NCBI GenBank assembly: GCA_025998595.1
Contig: BNWE01000073.1
Span: forward strand, 1-6,619
Length of the DNA stretch: 6,619 nt
Direction: 5' to 3'
From: Alphaproteobacteria bacterium
GTDB lineage: Bacteria > Pseudomonadota > Alphaproteobacteria > UBA3830
Of this stretch, positions 1 through 5,740 are shown one piece after another (positions within the stretch are counted from its first letter, which is position 1; each line of letters opens with the position of its first letter). The translations under genes were made by a program, and so were the position numbers. The notes under the pieces were generated by a model, which saw only the letters and a program-made list of their open reading frames with translations, did not search any database and was not told the DNA's origin.

Positions 1-241
1 CCGACTCCGAAAGCACCACCAACGCTTTTGCAAAAATATTCGGTCGCAGCAATTCTCCAGGAAAAATTTCAAATGATTCCGTGTTCCAAGCATATCTCAC
101 ATGCACCAAAACGCTGCCGCGATTGACAGCGTCTATTGGAGCATCGTCAAGATTTGCAAAATCCAATCTATAGGTATCGATATTTTTTGCAGCATTAAGT
201 GGTTGCACCACATGCGTTTTCTGAGTAGCGCGCGTGCGGCA
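1..241 (-). other. Unrecognised coding-like sequence fused to the end of J
   Basis: About 80 codons, continuous in frame with the central part of J and open to the window edge, follow the last recognisable J residues (SASPDS). The reading contains NIDTYRLDFANLDDAPIDAV and RGSVLVHVRYAWNTESFEIF, then PGELLRPNIFAKALVVL. It looks like a folded, soluble protein, with alternating hydrophobic strands and no membrane segment, and not like random translation. It does not resemble the usual end of J or the start of tail protein I. It may belong to another gene joined here by rearrangement, or be a diverged J end. I cannot name it. Confidence 0.4.
198..212 (+). repeat. Left arm of a perfect 15-base inverted repeat
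   Basis: The sequence AGTGGTTGCACCACA is the exact reverse complement of 533-547. Each arm is itself a near dyad, GTGGT-NNN-ACCAC. This arm falls inside the unrecognised sequence just past the end of recognisable J. Confidence 0.7.
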
Positions 242-532
242 CGCACTATCCGGCGAAGCGCTGGACATCAAGGTGATTTTCGCTTTCACATTCACATCGA
301 TCATATTGCTGGCCACAACTTCTACGGTATCTGTCAGCATTCGAATGTCTTCGCGCATCATGTATGCCGTAACTTTTTCCAGAAGATCGGCCGAGACAGC
401 GCTGCCGTTTTCCTTCGATAGAATCAAAATGCGCACACGTCCGGGTTGTGGAGAATCGGCTTTGGCTTCTTTTACTCGCTGGTCGAAATTTATATGCCAA
501 CGTGACGTTGGATCCGATAATGATAAATCGCC

Positions 533-547
533 TGTGGTGCAACCACT
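533..547 (-). repeat. Right arm of a perfect 15-base inverted repeat
   Basis: TGTGGTGCAACCACT on the plus strand is the exact reverse complement of 198-212. It covers the codons where the N-terminal frame of J (Val-Val-Ala-Pro) stops matching the family. The 320 bases between the arms contain the displaced central part of J. Confidence 0.7.
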
Positions 548-818
548 CGCTCGACTCCATAAAACGCCGCAAGATTATCCAAATCCGAACCAATTGCAAA
601 AGCCAACAAATTCGCTTTGGCAGCCTGATTGATTCGGCTTCTCAATAACAACTCACGATACGCAGCAACTTCCATCAATTTTATAACCGGATCGCTTTCA
701 AGATATGCAGAAAATTCTTGATCCAAAGATATGAGCGTTTCTTTCATGCGCTGCAATATTTCGCTGAATGTCATTTCTTCTATAATTTTCGGCGCTTGCA
801 ATTCGCTTAGATTCATAC

Positions 819-1154
819 TCATATCACAAGTCCTTCCAGAGTTATTTTCTGTTCGTTGAGTAAATAAATGCCATTCAGAGATACTGAAATATGAGCCCCT
901 TTGATTTCTGTAATTGTGATTTTCTCAAGTTTTAGTCTTGGCTCCCATTTTTGCAGAGCATCGGCAATTGCAGCATAAATTTGCGGAAATAGCTCTTTGT
1001 TGATTGGCTTGTCGACCAGATCAAACAGTCGTGAACCGTATTCCCTTTTCATAACACGACTACCTATGGGTGTACTCAGAATATCAACGATGGATTGCTT
1101 CAAATGATCGAGATCGTTCAAATATTTTCCCGTTTCACGACTCATGCCTTTCAT
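819..1154 (-). CDS. Baseplate assembly protein W (GPW/gp25 family)
   Basis: An intact 111-residue protein of the P2 gpW / T4 gp25 family, a baseplate wedge part related to the type VI secretion component TssE, which helps start sheath assembly. The core motifs are clear: LDHLKQSIVDILSTPIGSRVMKREYGSRLFDLVD near the N-terminus (given here as two overlapping family blocks), the helix YAAIADALQKWEPRLKL, and the final strands GIYLLNEQKITLEGLVI. The Glu-Tyr-Gly-Ser dipeptide pair in REYGS is the family signature. The start at 1154 follows the V stop by six bases, with GGGAGGG about 13 bases upstream; a second ATG at 1145 would shorten it by three residues. The stop overlaps the J start as ATGA, so J is probably translated by coupling. 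Confidence 0.94.
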   Translation of the reverse strand: MKGMSRETGKYLNDLDHLKQSIVDILSTPIGSRVMKREYGSRLFDLVDKPINKELFPQIYAAIADALQKWEPRLKLEKITITEIKGAHISVSLNGIYLLNEQKITLEGLVI

Positions 1155-1160
1155 TCGTTT

Positions 1161-1774
1161 TTACATCCCTCCCATACATTTGCAGAAAGGAGGACTCGAA
1201 CTCAAACTTGTGGAAGTCAGCAAAATATTACTATTGGACATATCAATTGACGACGCTCCGCAAGATAGTTGAATTCCAGATGACGATAGTGTAATGCTTG
1301 AATTTTCAGATGAAATTTCGATCTGATTATTGTCGATGGTAATTGAAGCATTGCCAGATTTTAATTGCATATTTCCATCATGCACATATATATATGTGTC
1401 GTTTGTTTTTAGCTCGATGCCATTTTCAAACGATGCCTCAAGCTTTTTTCTCCATTTGCTTTTATATCGGCTTTTGCATTAAACGAAATGTCGTTTTCAT
1501 TTTCCGGCGCATCATACGTATTATAATGTATGGATCGTAACACCACGCTTTGAGAAAGTTCGCCAAAAGGAGACAGCACAACAACCTGTTCGCCAACTGA
1601 AATTGGAATCCAGCAACTTGTATCCCCAGCTGTAGAAACAATTGGTAACCAGTTGGTTTTGACTTTCCCAATTTCGACTTTGACTTGCGCGTCGTTTACT
1701 TCAGAAATTTTTCCGATTCGAATTAAATTTGCAACACGACGAAACAAATCGGAAAATGCAAAACTAGACTGCAT
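1161..1774 (-). pseudogene. Baseplate assembly / spike protein V, frameshifted
   Basis: This is a P2 gpV / Mu gp45 family protein, the trimeric needle at the tail tip that pierces the outer membrane. The N-terminal part (FRRVANLIRIGKISEVN..., then SCWIPISVGEQVVVLSPFGE) is the OB-fold ring domain. The C-terminal part is a serine-rich beta-helix with repeats such as SITIDNNQIEISSENSSITLSSSGIQLS. The two parts lie in different frames: as written the first stops at 1409-1411. A one-base shift at the run of six A (minus strand of 1444-1449) joins them into about 204 residues, close to P2 gpV (211). I prefer the start at 1774, with GGAG nine bases upstream, over the ATG at 1789. The protein ends SSPPFCKCMGGM, with Cys-X-Cys where P2 has a His-X-His iron site. 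The break could be a real mutation or a homopolymer sequencing error. Confidence 0.85.
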
Positions 1775-2234
1775 GATGATCGTCTCCATTAATTACGATT
1801 GTATGCGCTGGAATTTGATCATTGCCCCAAACGGATTCGCCGATGTGCCATTCGTGCGTCCATTCAATTAGCCAACAAGAACAAACATCGAAATCCGGAT
1901 GAAATTCATCTTTTGAAATTGATGAAATTACCGCCGGAGAAATTTCCTGTCCAAAAGAATTTAAATGAGCAACATTTGCAATTTTACATGCTAAATTTTG
2001 CACGATAAATTCTGCGTCGTCGATTGTTGAGTCGACTATAACTCGTGCTTCTACATGAGCAACCAGTGAAAGTTGTCCGGTTGCCGGATCGTGGCCAGCT
2101 GAGTAATTTGTAATGCCAAGAAAAACGACCGGCGCGTCTAGCTCCTCGCGACCTTTTGCATACGAAATGCAGTTTTTTATTTCTGGAATTTTCTGCAATA
2201 TTTCATTTGTGATTGCGTCTAAAATAAATTTCAT
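1764..2234 (-). CDS. Tail terminator / gp37-like tail completion protein (tentative)
   Basis: A 156-residue protein between Z and the baseplate V gene. It resembles phage proteins of the gpU/gp37 (DUF1834) type that cap the head-proximal end of the tail tube. It has an N-terminal helix (LDAITNEILQKIPEI), then strands ELDAPVVFLGITNY and TGQLSLVAHVEARVIVDS, helices (AEFIVQNLACKIANVAHLN), and a C-terminal beta hairpin with CSCWLIEWTHEWHIGESVW, where the W-x-x-E-W-x-x-x-x-x-x-G-E-x-V-W pattern recurs in related proteobacterial prophages as I recall them. Translation should be coupled to Z through the ATGA overlap. A weak AGGTG lies upstream. The 3' end overlaps the V start by 11 bases. The tail-terminator role is inferred from fold pattern and position. 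A general 'phage tail protein' call is safer. Confidence 0.6.
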   Translation of the reverse strand: MKFILDAITNEILQKIPEIKNCISYAKGREELDAPVVFLGITNYSAGHDPATGQLSLVAHVEARVIVDSTIDDAEFIVQNLACKIANVAHLNSFGQEISPAVISSISKDEFHPDFDVCSCWLIEWTHEWHIGESVWGNDQIPAHTIVINGDDHHAV

Positions 2235-2761
2235 AGCGCACCTGTGATAAATCGCAATTCATGAAAAAAATATTTTTCAAATATCGCCGATGCCTCCGCA
2301 TCGATCATTTTTTCGATTATTTGCGTGGCTTCGTTGTAAATCGGCAGCCACATTTCTTTTATGGGGAGTCGTTTTTTCGTCGTGCGCTTGAATGCACTTG
2401 CGTGACCAGTTTTTGGCATAGTGGCCACAAATGCTTTTTCAAATGAATGCTTTCCGGCAGCCACCCCATCAAATGTCTGTCGTAAATTTCCCAAATCACG
2501 AGCTCGAATGGAAACAACGTCTGCTAGAATTTTCGCCTGTAAATTTGCAGTACTGGCTTTAACAACGCGAATTCTATCGTTGATGATTTTCAGCTTTACT
2601 AATTTTTCTTTAGCGATCCGCCTAGAGCAATTGCTTTTTACCCAAGCTGCTGTTTTGTTCAACGCACGCATTGCCGCCGTTGCCACTTGATCCGGAAGTG
2701 CATTTATACTGCGTGTGATTTTTTCGATTGATTCGGCAGCACTAATTGAATATTCGCCCAT
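2231..2761 (-). CDS. Minor tail protein Z family (lambda gpZ-like)
   Basis: A 176-residue protein of the prophage minor tail protein Z family. In lambda, gpZ (192 residues) acts at the head-proximal end of the tail during tail completion. Family features seen are an N-terminal helix followed by ALPDQVATAAMRALNKTAAWV, a basic stretch SRRIAKEKLVKLKIINDRIRV, the middle segment VSIRARDLGNLRQTFDGVAAG, and the C-terminal RLPIKEMWLPI followed by a long helix. I start at the ATG at 2761, not the TTG at 2854, because GGAG sits eight bases upstream (2770-2773) and the protein then begins in the usual place. The extra 31 residues of the longer form are not like the family. The stop overlaps the next start as ATGA. 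It appears intact. Confidence 0.85.
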   Translation of the reverse strand: MGEYSISAAESIEKITRSINALPDQVATAAMRALNKTAAWVKSNCSRRIAKEKLVKLKIINDRIRVVKASTANLQAKILADVVSIRARDLGNLRQTFDGVAAGKHSFEKAFVATMPKTGHASAFKRTTKKRLPIKEMWLPIYNEATQIIEKMIDAEASAIFEKYFFHELRFITGAL

Positions 2762-2763
2762 GA

Positions 2764-2978
2764 TTATTTCTCCACAAAAATCGTTCCAATCAGACCAGTT
2801 ACTAAAAAATGGGTAATAGCTTTTTGCTCGTCTCTCTTCCAGACTTTTGGACAAAAATGTCCGAAAGTTCTCATTACACCAAAATTGTTTTCCGAAATCT
2901 CAGAAGCCAATTATTGGTCGTACAATTTTGACCGACCAATAATCTGCCTCTGTTTCCAGCAAAATCATACTTATTCAT
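2764..2978 (-). other. Gap between FII-like gene and Z: short frames, possibly one small broken gene
   Basis: This 209-base gap (2762-2970) is unusual in a block where other genes nearly touch. One frame starts with an ATG at 2978 that overlaps the stop of the upstream gene (ATGAATAA) and runs 34 codons to a TAA at 2874-2876. A second frame is open from about 2910 and has an ATG at 2874. From that ATG it gives 36 residues (MRTFGHFCPKVWKRDEQKAI..., ending in the hydrophobic HFLVTGLIGTIFVEK) and stops at 2764-2766, two bases before the Z start. The two frames overlap between about 2874 and 2910. Joined there by a one- or two-base shift they would make a gene of about 71 codons filling the gap exactly. 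I do not recognise the product. A third frame, in line with Z and starting at a TTG at 2854, is also open. Confidence 0.35.
2901..2952 (-). repeat. Long imperfect hairpin between FII-like gene and Z
   Basis: Bases 2910-2920 and 2933-2943 are perfect inverted copies (11 bases, arm ATTATTGGTCG) around a 12-base loop. In the minus-strand RNA the pairing extends outward to 2901 and 2952 through two G-U pairs and one mismatch, giving a stem of about 20 pairs. No run of U follows, so it is not a classical terminator. It may slow transcription, protect the RNA end or set the ratio of head to tail transcripts, or it may be the footprint of a small palindromic element. Its role is unknown. Confidence 0.6.
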
Positions 2979-3297
2979 TGTTTTCTATTCCTTTCAAAAT
3001 CGCATTAAATTTCCATGCTAAATTCGATGCGTCAAGCAAAGGCTCTTCGTGAATTTTATACTTTTTTGTGCCGACAAAAATTGTGTCTCCAATCTTCGGT
3101 TTTACATCGGAAGCTTTCACGGAAAATTCGGCAACTTGCCCAATGACTTGGGAGCTGCCGACTTCGTAGACGCTTTCAGGCTCTTTGAGCAATGCAATAA
3201 TTGGAAATGATGAAGCATTTGTAGGTTTGAAAATTACTTCAATGCCCAAATGTTCAAAGACATCATGGAGTGCGTTTTCAAATGCTTCTTTTACCAT
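2971..3297 (-). CDS. Head-tail connector, lambda gpFII-like
   Basis: A 108-residue protein beginning eight bases after the capsid stop, with AAGG at 3304-3307 as ribosome binding site. It matches lambda FII in size (117 residues) and position. Such proteins bind the portal side of the filled head and form the surface onto which the tail docks. The visible features are an amphipathic N-terminal helix (VKEAFENALHDVFEHLG) and then a beta-rich body with SSQVIGQVAEFSVKASDV, GDTIFVGTKKYKI and a C-terminal strand WKFNAILKGI. This layout is common to small connector and tail-completion proteins, including gp10/gp16-like adaptors. The FII label is supported mainly by neighbourhood and length, since no diagnostic motif is visible. 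The gene is followed by an unusual 209-base gap before Z. Confidence 0.72.
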   Translation of the reverse strand: MVKEAFENALHDVFEHLGIEVIFKPTNASSFPIIALLKEPESVYEVGSSQVIGQVAEFSVKASDVKPKIGDTIFVGTKKYKIHEEPLLDASNLAWKFNAILKGIENNE

Positions 3298-3305
3298 ATC
3301 TTACC

Positions 3306-4310
3306 TTATGCCGCGGTGAGTTTTACCAAAATTCCTGGACGCAAACACAGCGGCAACGGATTGCTTTGAGTATGCAAATCAGTTCCGCGATCAAATTTTC
3401 GTGGGCATTGCTTTGCATAAAGAGGCAACCCCAGCGTGTTCACAGTCTCGTTAAAATCTGCCGGCGCAAAATACGTAACAAAACTTTCGGTTGTGCCAAT
3501 AGGAAAACAATGGCCTTCGCCTTCTGCAATGAATCTGCGCACACTTCCGTTGTGATCCGTTGCCTGTCCGCGATATTCCTCGAAAGTAATGCCACCAAAA
3601 GTAAATCCTTTACGCATGTCCTCTCGTAGAGCGGCTCCGTCCTGCCAACGATCATAGGCTTCCTTCACATTTTTGTGAGATGTGAGCGCGTCGAAAAACT
3701 CTGCGGAAACCAAGCAATGAATACCGCTCATGAATTCGCCGCGCAGATTGTCTTCGACGTGACGCACGACTTCCAAGCATTTTCTCTTTACATCCGTTGT
3801 GGTTGTTCCAAGTGCAAAGCTAACGACTTTCGGTGCAATTTCAAACTCATCGTACAAGTTGTAGAGCATGGAGCCATCGGAATCCAAAATGTAGCCTTTA
3901 AGTGCGCCCATTCTCAAATGCTCAAGCGTTATTGCATGCTTATTTCGCATAGTTTGCAAATGATCCGTGACGACATTGGCCATCGCCTGAAGTTCTGTTT
4001 CGCTTCCGAAAGCTCGAATGCCCTGCACCTCTTCCGGCAAAATGACATCGTCATGGGGAATGTGCGGAATCGTAAATGAACGCATTTTGCGTTTGCCCTG
4101 CGTACCAAGAGTTGCAGGACTTCCTGGCATTTGCGTCGGCAGCAGATTCAACACGCCGTTTTTTTCCTCCACACAAATATTTCTCGTGCGAACGGATTTT
4201 TGCGGAAACAACTTCAGCGCCTCCAGTTTTCCGTAGGAATTTGGCAGTATATTTATGGATGCAGTCAGCGCTGCCATATCAAACGCGCCGCTTTCAAATG
4301 GATTGTTCAT
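3306..4310 (-). CDS. Major capsid protein, lambda gpE family
   Basis: A 334-residue major head protein of the lambda gpE family (lambda E is 341), the shell-forming subunit with the HK97 fold. The recognisable path is an N-terminal MNNPFESGAFDMAALTASIN, a stretch FTIPHIPHDDVILPEEVQG typical of this family, an alpha-helical region with LRMGALKGYILDSDGS, then HCLVSAEFFDALTSHKNVKEAY, FGGITFEEYRGQ, a segment with HCFPIGTTESFVTYFAPADF, and a C-terminal LHTQSNPLPLCLRPGILVKL. The start at 4310 has GAGGAG six bases upstream, overlapping the stop of the decoration gene. No frame break or missing block is visible. It should be the most highly expressed gene here, which fits its strong ribosome binding site. 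Confidence 0.95.
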   Translation of the reverse strand: MNNPFESGAFDMAALTASINILPNSYGKLEALKLFPQKSVRTRNICVEEKNGVLNLLPTQMPGSPATLGTQGKRKMRSFTIPHIPHDDVILPEEVQGIRAFGSETELQAMANVVTDHLQTMRNKHAITLEHLRMGALKGYILDSDGSMLYNLYDEFEIAPKVVSFALGTTTTDVKRKCLEVVRHVEDNLRGEFMSGIHCLVSAEFFDALTSHKNVKEAYDRWQDGAALREDMRKGFTFGGITFEEYRGQATDHNGSVRRFIAEGEGHCFPIGTTESFVTYFAPADFNETVNTLGLPLYAKQCPRKFDRGTDLHTQSNPLPLCLRPGILVKLTAA

Positions 4311-4320
4311 GTTTTTCTCC

Positions 4321-4710
4321 TCAAGCTGATATTCTGATTACAATGCCATGCGCCTCTAAATCTTTTTTGATTTTCTTTTTCTGATTTGCAGTTGCGCCAT
4401 CAGGAAATACAACTGCTCCACTCGCAACAATTGCATCACGCGCAATCATCAAAGATTTTTTTACTCCGTCGGTTGCGTCTACATCCTCTAAAAGAACACC
4501 AGCCGCTGTTTCGCTTCCGTCCAACACCTCATTTTGTGCTCCAGTTGTCAGATGTACGATTTTCACTTCATCCGTTGCTGTTTTTATTCCAACAATGGTT
4601 CCGAATTTTAGATTTTGTCCAGAAGCGACTGTCACAACTTCGCGACAGTAGTTTTTATCTGCCTCGTATTTGAGTAGATCGCCCAAGGTTTTGTTTTCTA
4701 CGATAGCCAT
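4321..4710 (-). CDS. Head decoration protein, lambda gpD family
   Basis: A 129-residue protein of the lambda gpD type, which binds as trimers at the threefold positions of the expanded capsid and stabilises it against DNA pressure. The body is typical: a variable N-terminal arm, then VVTVASGQNLKFGTIVGIK, a beta-rich core containing AAGVLLEDVDATDG, and IARDAIVASGAVVFPDGAT near the end, closing with a helix and EAHGIVIRISA. Lambda gpD is 110 residues. The ATG at 4710 lies four bases after the protease stop. Its Shine-Dalgarno GGGAGA (4718-4723) is made from the last codons of the protease gene, so the two are probably coupled. It sits between protease and capsid genes, exactly as D does in lambda. 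It appears intact. Confidence 0.92.
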   Translation of the reverse strand: MAIVENKTLGDLLKYEADKNYCREVVTVASGQNLKFGTIVGIKTATDEVKIVHLTTGAQNEVLDGSETAAGVLLEDVDATDGVKKSLMIARDAIVASGAVVFPDGATANQKKKIKKDLEAHGIVIRISA

Positions 4711-4714
4711 TTTC

Positions 4715-4957
4715 TTATCTCCCTAGTCTAGCTTTTGCAGCAGAAATCACTGGATTTTCAGCTGTTTTTTCCTGATGGTACACAGTACTCATGATTTCGT
4801 TCTGAGTACTCACAGATGCCAACAATTTTTCCTTCACTTGATCCGGCGTTAATTGCTGCTCAATGAACTCAGACATTTTGTTTTCGGCATGAGCCAATTT
4901 GCAGAGTTTGGAAATTTCCAAAACTTCCGCTTTGTATACTTCAACATCTTCTGTCAT
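4715..4957 (-). CDS. Nested in-frame scaffold protein, Nu3-like, inside the protease gene
   Basis: An ATG at codon 262 of the protease gene is preceded by AGAGGAGG (minus strand of 4965-4972) with seven bases of spacing. It is the strongest Shine-Dalgarno sequence in the window and stronger than that of the protease itself. Starting here gives an 80-residue product in the same frame and with the same stop. It begins MTEDVEVYKAEVLEI and is hydrophilic and predicted helical, as expected of a capsid scaffold. In lambda, Nu3 is made the same way from the 3' third of gene C, and the shared C-terminal region recruits protease to the capsid. Here the site codes Asn-Arg-Gly-Gly-Lys-Asn, a likely linker between the domains. 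At 80 residues it is shorter than lambda Nu3. The start is well supported by sequence; the scaffold role is inferred from position and analogy. Confidence 0.75.
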   Translation of the reverse strand: MTEDVEVYKAEVLEISKLCKLAHAENKMSEFIEQQLTPDQVKEKLLASVSTQNEIMSTVYHQEKTAENPVISAAKARLGR

Positions 4958-5740
4958 GTTTTTTCCTCCTCTATTGAAAACATTATTATGTCCAGCTTTA
5001 AGCTGGCGAACATCACAAACCTCATCTGCCAAACCAAGCGAAAGCGAATCCGCGCCAAAATATGTCGCTGCTTGAGTAGCTTTGACCTGAGCCGATGAGA
5101 CGTTTCTATTTCTTGCGACCACCGCAACAAACATTCCATAAAGACGATTAACTTCTTTTTGTAGATCGGAAATCGCGTCGTCTGAAAGAGGTTGATGTGG
5201 TGAAAGATCGTTCTTTTTATCGCCAGCGAAAATTGTCGTATATTTTATGCCTTCTTTTTTGTCGTATTCGCTGATGTCCAAATGTGTTGCGATAACTCCA
5301 ATGCTTCCAATTCCAGAAGTGCGATTGACGAAAACTTTTGATGCGGCAGATGCAATTGCATATGCAGCCGAAAAAGCATGATCGTTTGCAATAGCATAAA
5401 TCGGTTTTGCTTCTCGAGATTCATAAATGAAATCCACCAGATCAAAAAGTCCGCCAACTTCGCCTCCAGGACTATCGATGTCTAATAAAATAGAATTGAC
5501 TTTTGAGTCTTCAAGAGCTGTTGCAACCAATTCGTGAATTTCATTATATGATGTCATTTCAAAAAAATGCGAGTCGAACTGACAATTTTTTGTAAGCAAA
5601 CCATGAATCGGAATGATCGCAATACCACTATGTATATTGTATGCAATTTCTTTTTCCGCAGGAAACCAATCCATGCCGGAAATCATTTCCAGCGACTGCG
5701 GATCAATCATCAGTGGTTTATTGAGTATCTTCTGAATCAT
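4715..5740 (-). CDS. S49 family head maturation protease (lambda gpC-like)
   Basis: A 341-residue serine protease of the SppA/S49 family, the phage type that degrades the scaffold and trims head proteins inside the procapsid. The N-terminal domain shows DIDSPGG (about residues 87-93, oxyanion loop), the nucleophile Ser124 in NDHAFSAAYAIASAA, and RTSGIGSIGVIATHLD. The probable general base is Lys176 in AGDKKNDLSP, which aligns by eye with the GSHKVDGNP motif of lambda gpC. Catalysis is by a Ser-Lys dyad, as known for the family. The start at 5740 has GAGG six bases upstream (5747-5750) and overlaps the portal gene by 23 bases. After about residue 250 the protease fold ends, and a hydrophilic, helix-rich tail follows that can also be made separately (see the nested gene). 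At 341 residues it is shorter than lambda gpC (439). It appears intact. Confidence 0.94.
   Translation of the reverse strand: MIQKILNKPLMIDPQSLEMISGMDWFPAEKEIAYNIHSGIAIIPIHGLLTKNCQFDSHFFEMTSYNEIHELVATALEDSKVNSILLDIDSPGGEVGGLFDLVDFIYESREAKPIYAIANDHAFSAAYAIASAASKVFVNRTSGIGSIGVIATHLDISEYDKKEGIKYTTIFAGDKKNDLSPHQPLSDDAISDLQKEVNRLYGMFVAVVARNRNVSSAQVKATQAATYFGADSLSLGLADEVCDVRQLKAGHNNVFNRGGKNMTEDVEVYKAEVLEISKLCKLAHAENKMSEFIEQQLTPDQVKEKLLASVSTQNEIMSTVYHQEKTAENPVISAAKARLGR
4965..4972 (-). promoter_or_regulatory. Strong internal ribosome binding site for the nested scaffold start
   Basis: The minus strand reads AGAGGAGG, close to a full complement of the 16S rRNA 3' end, followed by seven bases (AAAAAAC) and an ATG at 4957. 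It lies inside the protease coding sequence, at the boundary between the protease domain and the C-terminal tail. A site this complete is unlikely to be there only for its Arg-Gly-Gly codons. Confidence 0.75.

Larger units (their letters stand above)
1..822 (-). pseudogene. Baseplate assembly protein J, frameshifted, internally deleted, abnormal C-terminus (continues past window)
   Basis: The first 94 codons (822 to 541) are a good P2 gpJ-family N-terminus, with motifs LSELQAPKIIEEM, YLESDPVIKLMEVAAYRELLLRSRINQAAKA and FAIGSDLDNLAAFYGVERVV. The frame then runs into a stop at 490-492. Homology resumes in another frame (codons starting at 538, open to base 1) with RVKEAKADSPQPGRVRILIL, LSKENGSAVSADLLEKV, REDIRMLTDTVEV and VNVKAKITLMSSASPD. 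About 30 codons normally found between these parts are missing, so a deletion of 3n+1 bases could explain both gap and shift. After base 241 the frame stays open, but the expected HRLG-type C-terminal part of J is absent. J proteins form the baseplate wedge with W. GGAAGG about nine bases before the ATG, inside W, serves as ribosome binding site. Confidence 0.8.

Noticed and set aside
246..599. 117-codon minus-strand frame over the J gene
   Set aside because: It is the third frame of the J region. The J motifs fall in the frames of 822 and 538, not in this one.
234..632. 132-codon open frame on the plus strand
   Set aside because: It lies opposite the conserved J coding frames, lacks any family motif and has no plausible ribosome binding site; it is a shadow of the minus-strand gene.
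1383..1398. Perfect 16-base palindrome CACATATATATATGTG
   Set aside because: It is a simple TA-rich stretch inside the V coding sequence (Thr-Tyr-Ile-Tyr-Val), and chance or codon bias explains it. It is not placed like an operator.
1440..1455. Programmed -1 frameshift in V at the A run
   Set aside because: The required shift is -1, but in the reading frame the codons are GAA AAA AGC, which do not form the standard A-AAA-AAG slip arrangement. V genes of this family are not known to need a shift, so a simple indel is more likely.
2762..2854. Extended N-terminus of Z from a TTG start
   Set aside because: The ATG at 2761 has a good GGAG site and gives the usual family start. The extension does not look like family sequence and competes with another open frame.
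3675..4079. 134-codon plus-strand open frame opposite the capsid gene
   Set aside because: It lies entirely antisense to an intact, well-recognised capsid gene. Its cysteine- and histidine-rich content is what an antisense reading gives.
4784..4810. Eight-base inverted repeat AGTACTCA/TGAGTACT with an 11-base loop
   Set aside because: It is short, lies inside the protease/scaffold coding region and is not followed by a U run; there is no support for a regulatory role.
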